A DNA stretch of 5,329 nt, from assembly GCA_934650095.1 (NCBI GenBank), contig CAKUFT010000062.1, positions 1 to 5,329 on the forward strand, in the 5' to 3' direction. The notes beneath the pieces are model-generated. The model was not told the origin of the DNA and made no database searches. It saw only the letters and a list, made by a program, of their open reading frames with translations. This stretch comes from an uncultured Collinsella sp. GTDB lineage: Bacteria > Actinomycetota > Coriobacteriia > Coriobacteriales > Coriobacteriaceae. Shown here one piece after another: positions 3,695 through 5,329 of the stretch. The position numbers were made by a program, and so were the translations under genes. Each line of letters opens with the position of its first letter. Within the stretch, counting starts at the first letter, position 1.

Positions 3695-3773
3695 TCCGGA
3701 AAAGTGTCGAAATCGGCACCTCAAAAGTACGGAAAAGTGTCGAATCCGACGGTCTCAACATCCGGAAAAGTGT
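3695..3773. repeat. Three CGGAAAAGTGT repeats with an exact 33-bp period
   Basis: CGGAAAAGTGT begins at 3697, 3730 and 3763. The first two copies extend to CGGAAAAGTGTCGAA, and weaker similarity (CTCAA near the unit end) continues to the next copy. The spacing of 33 bp is about three helical turns, so a protein could bind all three on one face. Multiple short direct repeats of this type are found at the ends of some transposons, including the IS21 family. No transposase gene is nearby, so a solo end or a set of regulator sites are both possible. Confidence 0.8.
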
Positions 3774-3791
3774 AACCGGATGACAAAGCGG

Positions 3792-3814
3792 CACGTAGAA
3801 GCTGGTGCTACGTG
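3792..3814. terminator. Hairpin after the membrane-protein gene
   Basis: CACGTAG (3792-3798) and CTACGTG (3808-3814) are perfect complements around a 9-base loop, extended by one G-T pair. It starts about 28 bases past the stop codon of the minus-strand gene. The tail GCCGCTTTGTC is only weakly T-rich, so termination would be partial at best. Confidence 0.3.
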
Positions 3815-3841
3815 TGGGTATTTCAGCCGTCCCGGCCTTCG

Positions 3842-4825
3842 CTACTCGTCCCCGTCGTTGGGGTCGCCCTTGAGGGTGTTGATGTCCAGATGCTCGTTGT
3901 CGTCCTCTTGTTGCTGCGTTGCCGATTCGGATGCGGTGGGGCCGCGGAACAGCTGGAATCCCTCGAATGCGATCACGCCGAGCAGCGCCACCACAATGAC
4001 GATAAAGGCAACCTTGACTGCCTGCGGAAACTCCGAGAAACGCATGGACTTTTCCTCGGCGTAATAATCGGCGAAGCGCTCTTCGCCCGTGCTTTTTGTG
4101 TAGGCCGGCGCGGACACAGCTTCCTGATCATATTCCGGTGCAGGCGTGGCAGCGTACGGGTCGTCGACGTAATCGCTCGATGCGGTGCCATAATCCTCGG
4201 TCTCGATACGACCGGTACCGGCATAGCCATCGGAATAATCGGAATATGCTGCACCGTCATCATATGCCACGGCACTTGTATCAGCAGCATACAGAGGGTT
4301 AACCGGAACGTCGAGCGCCGGCATACCGGTAGAGGTCTCGTCCAGATCGGCTGCAGCCCAAGAATCGTAGGCGACCTGATGGCCTGAGGGGTCGTCGAGC
4401 CTCATGACGGGAGGCTTGCGTGCCGCAGGGATAGGCAACTGCTGGGCACTGTACATAACGGTGCTATCGGCCGATTTGCCCCGCGTCGCCGCAGCGAGAA
4501 ATGCCGCCGTCTCTGACGGGTCGGTTGCGGGGCGGGGAGCGGGCATGGGCGTCGGAGTAGGCGTGGACGTCGGTGCGGCCACGGGTGCCGAAACAGGCGA
4601 TTGCACAGGTGCCGCTGCGGGTTTCGGCGCGAGCGAGGGATCGGGGCTCGACGGGCGAGCGCCGCCGCCCATGAGTTCGTCGGCAGTCCAAGGGCGGTCG
4701 CTCATCACGTCATCAAGGCTCAGCGAAAACAGATCGTCTTCGTCTCCATCGAACATGTGGTGCACATGTCCACCAATTGCCGGAGTCACTCCGCGACCGG
4801 TGCACGATGCCTTGCTCAACGCCAT
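3842..4825 (-). CDS. Single-pass membrane protein with long disordered N-terminal domain (327 aa)
   Basis: I do not recognise the family. The start at 4825 (MALSKASCTGRG) is preferred because AAAGGGTGG lies six bases upstream and a TATAAT box follows at the right distance. The open frame runs 32 codons further, but that part overlaps the promoter. Residues about 24-54 are acidic (FDGDEDDLFSLSLDDVMSDR). Residues 56-103 are a Pro/Ala/Thr-rich linker with PTPTPMPAP-type repeats. Residues about 180-258 are rich in Tyr, Asp, Ala and Ser (YDDGAAYSDYSDGYAG), so most of the chain is probably unstructured. One membrane helix (VAFIVIVVALLGVIAFEGFQ) lies at about 272-293, preceded by Arg/Lys, leaving an acidic 34-residue tail outside. 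There is no signal peptide at the start. Such a layout suits a scaffold or envelope-associated protein, but that is a guess. Confidence 0.75.
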   Translation of the reverse strand: MALSKASCTGRGVTPAIGGHVHHMFDGDEDDLFSLSLDDVMSDRPWTADELMGGGARPSSPDPSLAPKPAAAPVQSPVSAPVAAPTSTPTPTPMPAPRPATDPSETAAFLAAATRGKSADSTVMYSAQQLPIPAARKPPVMRLDDPSGHQVAYDSWAAADLDETSTGMPALDVPVNPLYAADTSAVAYDDGAAYSDYSDGYAGTGRIETEDYGTASSDYVDDPYAATPAPEYDQEAVSAPAYTKSTGEERFADYYAEEKSMRFSEFPQAVKVAFIVIVVALLGVIAFEGFQLFRGPTASESATQQQEDDNEHLDINTLKGDPNDGDE

Positions 4826-4859
4826 TCTGTTCCACCCTTTCGAAATGCTTATCCCATCG

Positions 4860-4865
4860 ATTATA
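4860..4865 (-). promoter_or_regulatory. Promoter -10 box of the membrane-protein gene
   Basis: On the minus strand there is a perfect TATAAT at 4860-4865, giving a leader of about 28 bases before the ATG at 4825. No good -35 hexamer is present at 16-18 bp. The -35 zone instead holds the palindrome CCGAGACTCGG (4883-4893), which could be an activator or repressor site. This separates the gene from the regulator gene upstream. Confidence 0.55.
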
Positions 4866-4948
4866 TGGAACTTGCTATGCAGCCGAGTCTCGGATTCGTG
4901 CATTCCAGAACTCGCGCCCAAAAGGGGAGGGGCGACTCGGCGAACTTC

Positions 4949-5329
4949 TTACTTGTCGCTGGCCGCAGCCTTGGCCTCGTTGAGGTAGCTATAGAAGCTG
5001 TACTTGGAGATGCCAAAGAACTCGCAGGCGCGTTCGCTCGACTTGGAAATGAGGAAGGCGCCGCGACGGTCGAGGTAGCCAATGGCGCGAATGCGCTCGT
5101 CTTTGGTCATGAGCGCCGCGGGCTTGCCCACGTATTGCTCGCACTCGCGCAGCAGGTCCTCGAGCAGGTCGCCGATGTTTTTGGTGATGGGCTCGGGCTC
5201 GGTGTAGCCCGAGCCGCCGGTGCCGGTAAAGGCGTCGAGCGAGCGCTCGAATGCCTTCATAAGCGTAATGTCAAAGTTAATGCCCAAAATGCCGACGGGC
5301 TTGCCCTCGTCGTTGCGGATAAAGATCGT
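4949..5329 (-). CDS. YheO-type transcriptional regulator, C-terminal part (partial)
   Basis: The frame is open from the right edge to TAA at 4949-4951 and gives 126 residues of the C-terminus. The first part (TIFIRNDEGKPVGI then LGINFDITLMKA) is the end of a YheO-like PAS domain. After a linker rich in Gly and acidic residues comes KDERIRAIGYLDRRGAFLIS, then KSSERACEFFGISKYSFYSY. This is the DauR-like HTH_22 DNA-binding domain, with the turn and recognition helix near FFGISKYSFYSYL. Family members are cytoplasmic DNA-binding regulators, often of amino-acid or sulfur metabolism; the target here is unknown. Members are typically about 220-240 residues, so about 100 N-terminal residues lie beyond the window. 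A TTG inside the frame at 5285-5287 is not a start because the PAS domain continues through it. Confidence 0.85.
   Translation of the reverse strand, partial: TIFIRNDEGKPVGILGINFDITLMKAFERSLDAFTGTGGSGYTEPEPITKNIGDLLEDLLRECEQYVGKPAALMTKDERIRAIGYLDRRGAFLISKSSERACEFFGISKYSFYSYLNEAKAAASDK

Noticed and set aside
3812..4387. 191-codon plus-strand frame opposite the membrane-protein gene
   Set aside because: It lacks a ribosome site and family features. The minus-strand frame has a TATAAT promoter, a Shine-Dalgarno and a coherent membrane helix.

Overview
The window is GC-rich and looks like chromosomal DNA of an anaerobic actinobacterium, most likely a Coriobacteriia member such as Collinsella. 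This is inferred from codon use, the style of the regulator at the right end and the presence of ATPase/DUF families common in that group. No rRNA or tRNA gives an independent check. Gene density is low. Roughly half of the window is intergenic, and that half is unusually full of repeats and inverted repeats.

Left part (1-830): the 3' end of an ATPase gene with a DUF234-like tail runs off the left edge. It stops inside an array of 23-bp tandem repeats. A DUF4143-type ATPase follows that has lost its whole N-terminal ATPase half, so this is a broken accessory region.

Centre-left (832-1960): this is the most interesting stretch. A 41-codon gene on the minus strand encodes a small hydrophobic peptide with a basic tail, behind a near-perfect Shine-Dalgarno. 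Facing it is a strong plus-strand promoter with no gene of its own, which would make an RNA antisense to the peptide gene. The layout is that of a type I toxin-antitoxin locus of the Fst/par kind, with convergent RNAs meeting at a hairpin that holds the toxin stop codon. A second copy lies about 850 bp downstream. It keeps the antisense promoter but has lost the toxin start codon and ribosome binding site. Between the two copies sits a tandem array of about seven 61-62-bp units, each an imperfect palindrome with consensus arms GGAAAGTGCATCCCA / TGGGATGCACTTTCC. I do not recognise either the toxin family or the array.

Centre (1960-3000): a structured leader, then a 244-aa DEDDh 3'-5' exonuclease gene (plus strand) with all catalytic motifs. 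A perfect 12-bp inverted repeat lies downstream.

Right part (3000-5329, all genes on the minus strand): a 140-aa protein of unknown function, preceded by two interleaved inverted repeats. Next come terminator-like hairpins, including a perfect 19-bp stem, and three CGGAAAAGTGT repeats spaced exactly 33 bp apart. Then a 327-aa single-pass membrane protein with a long disordered domain, with its own TATAAT promoter. Last is the C-terminal part of a YheO-type (PAS plus HTH) transcriptional regulator that runs off the right edge. The genes do not form an obvious single pathway. The window reads as a set of independent housekeeping-like genes separated by accessory repeat-rich DNA.
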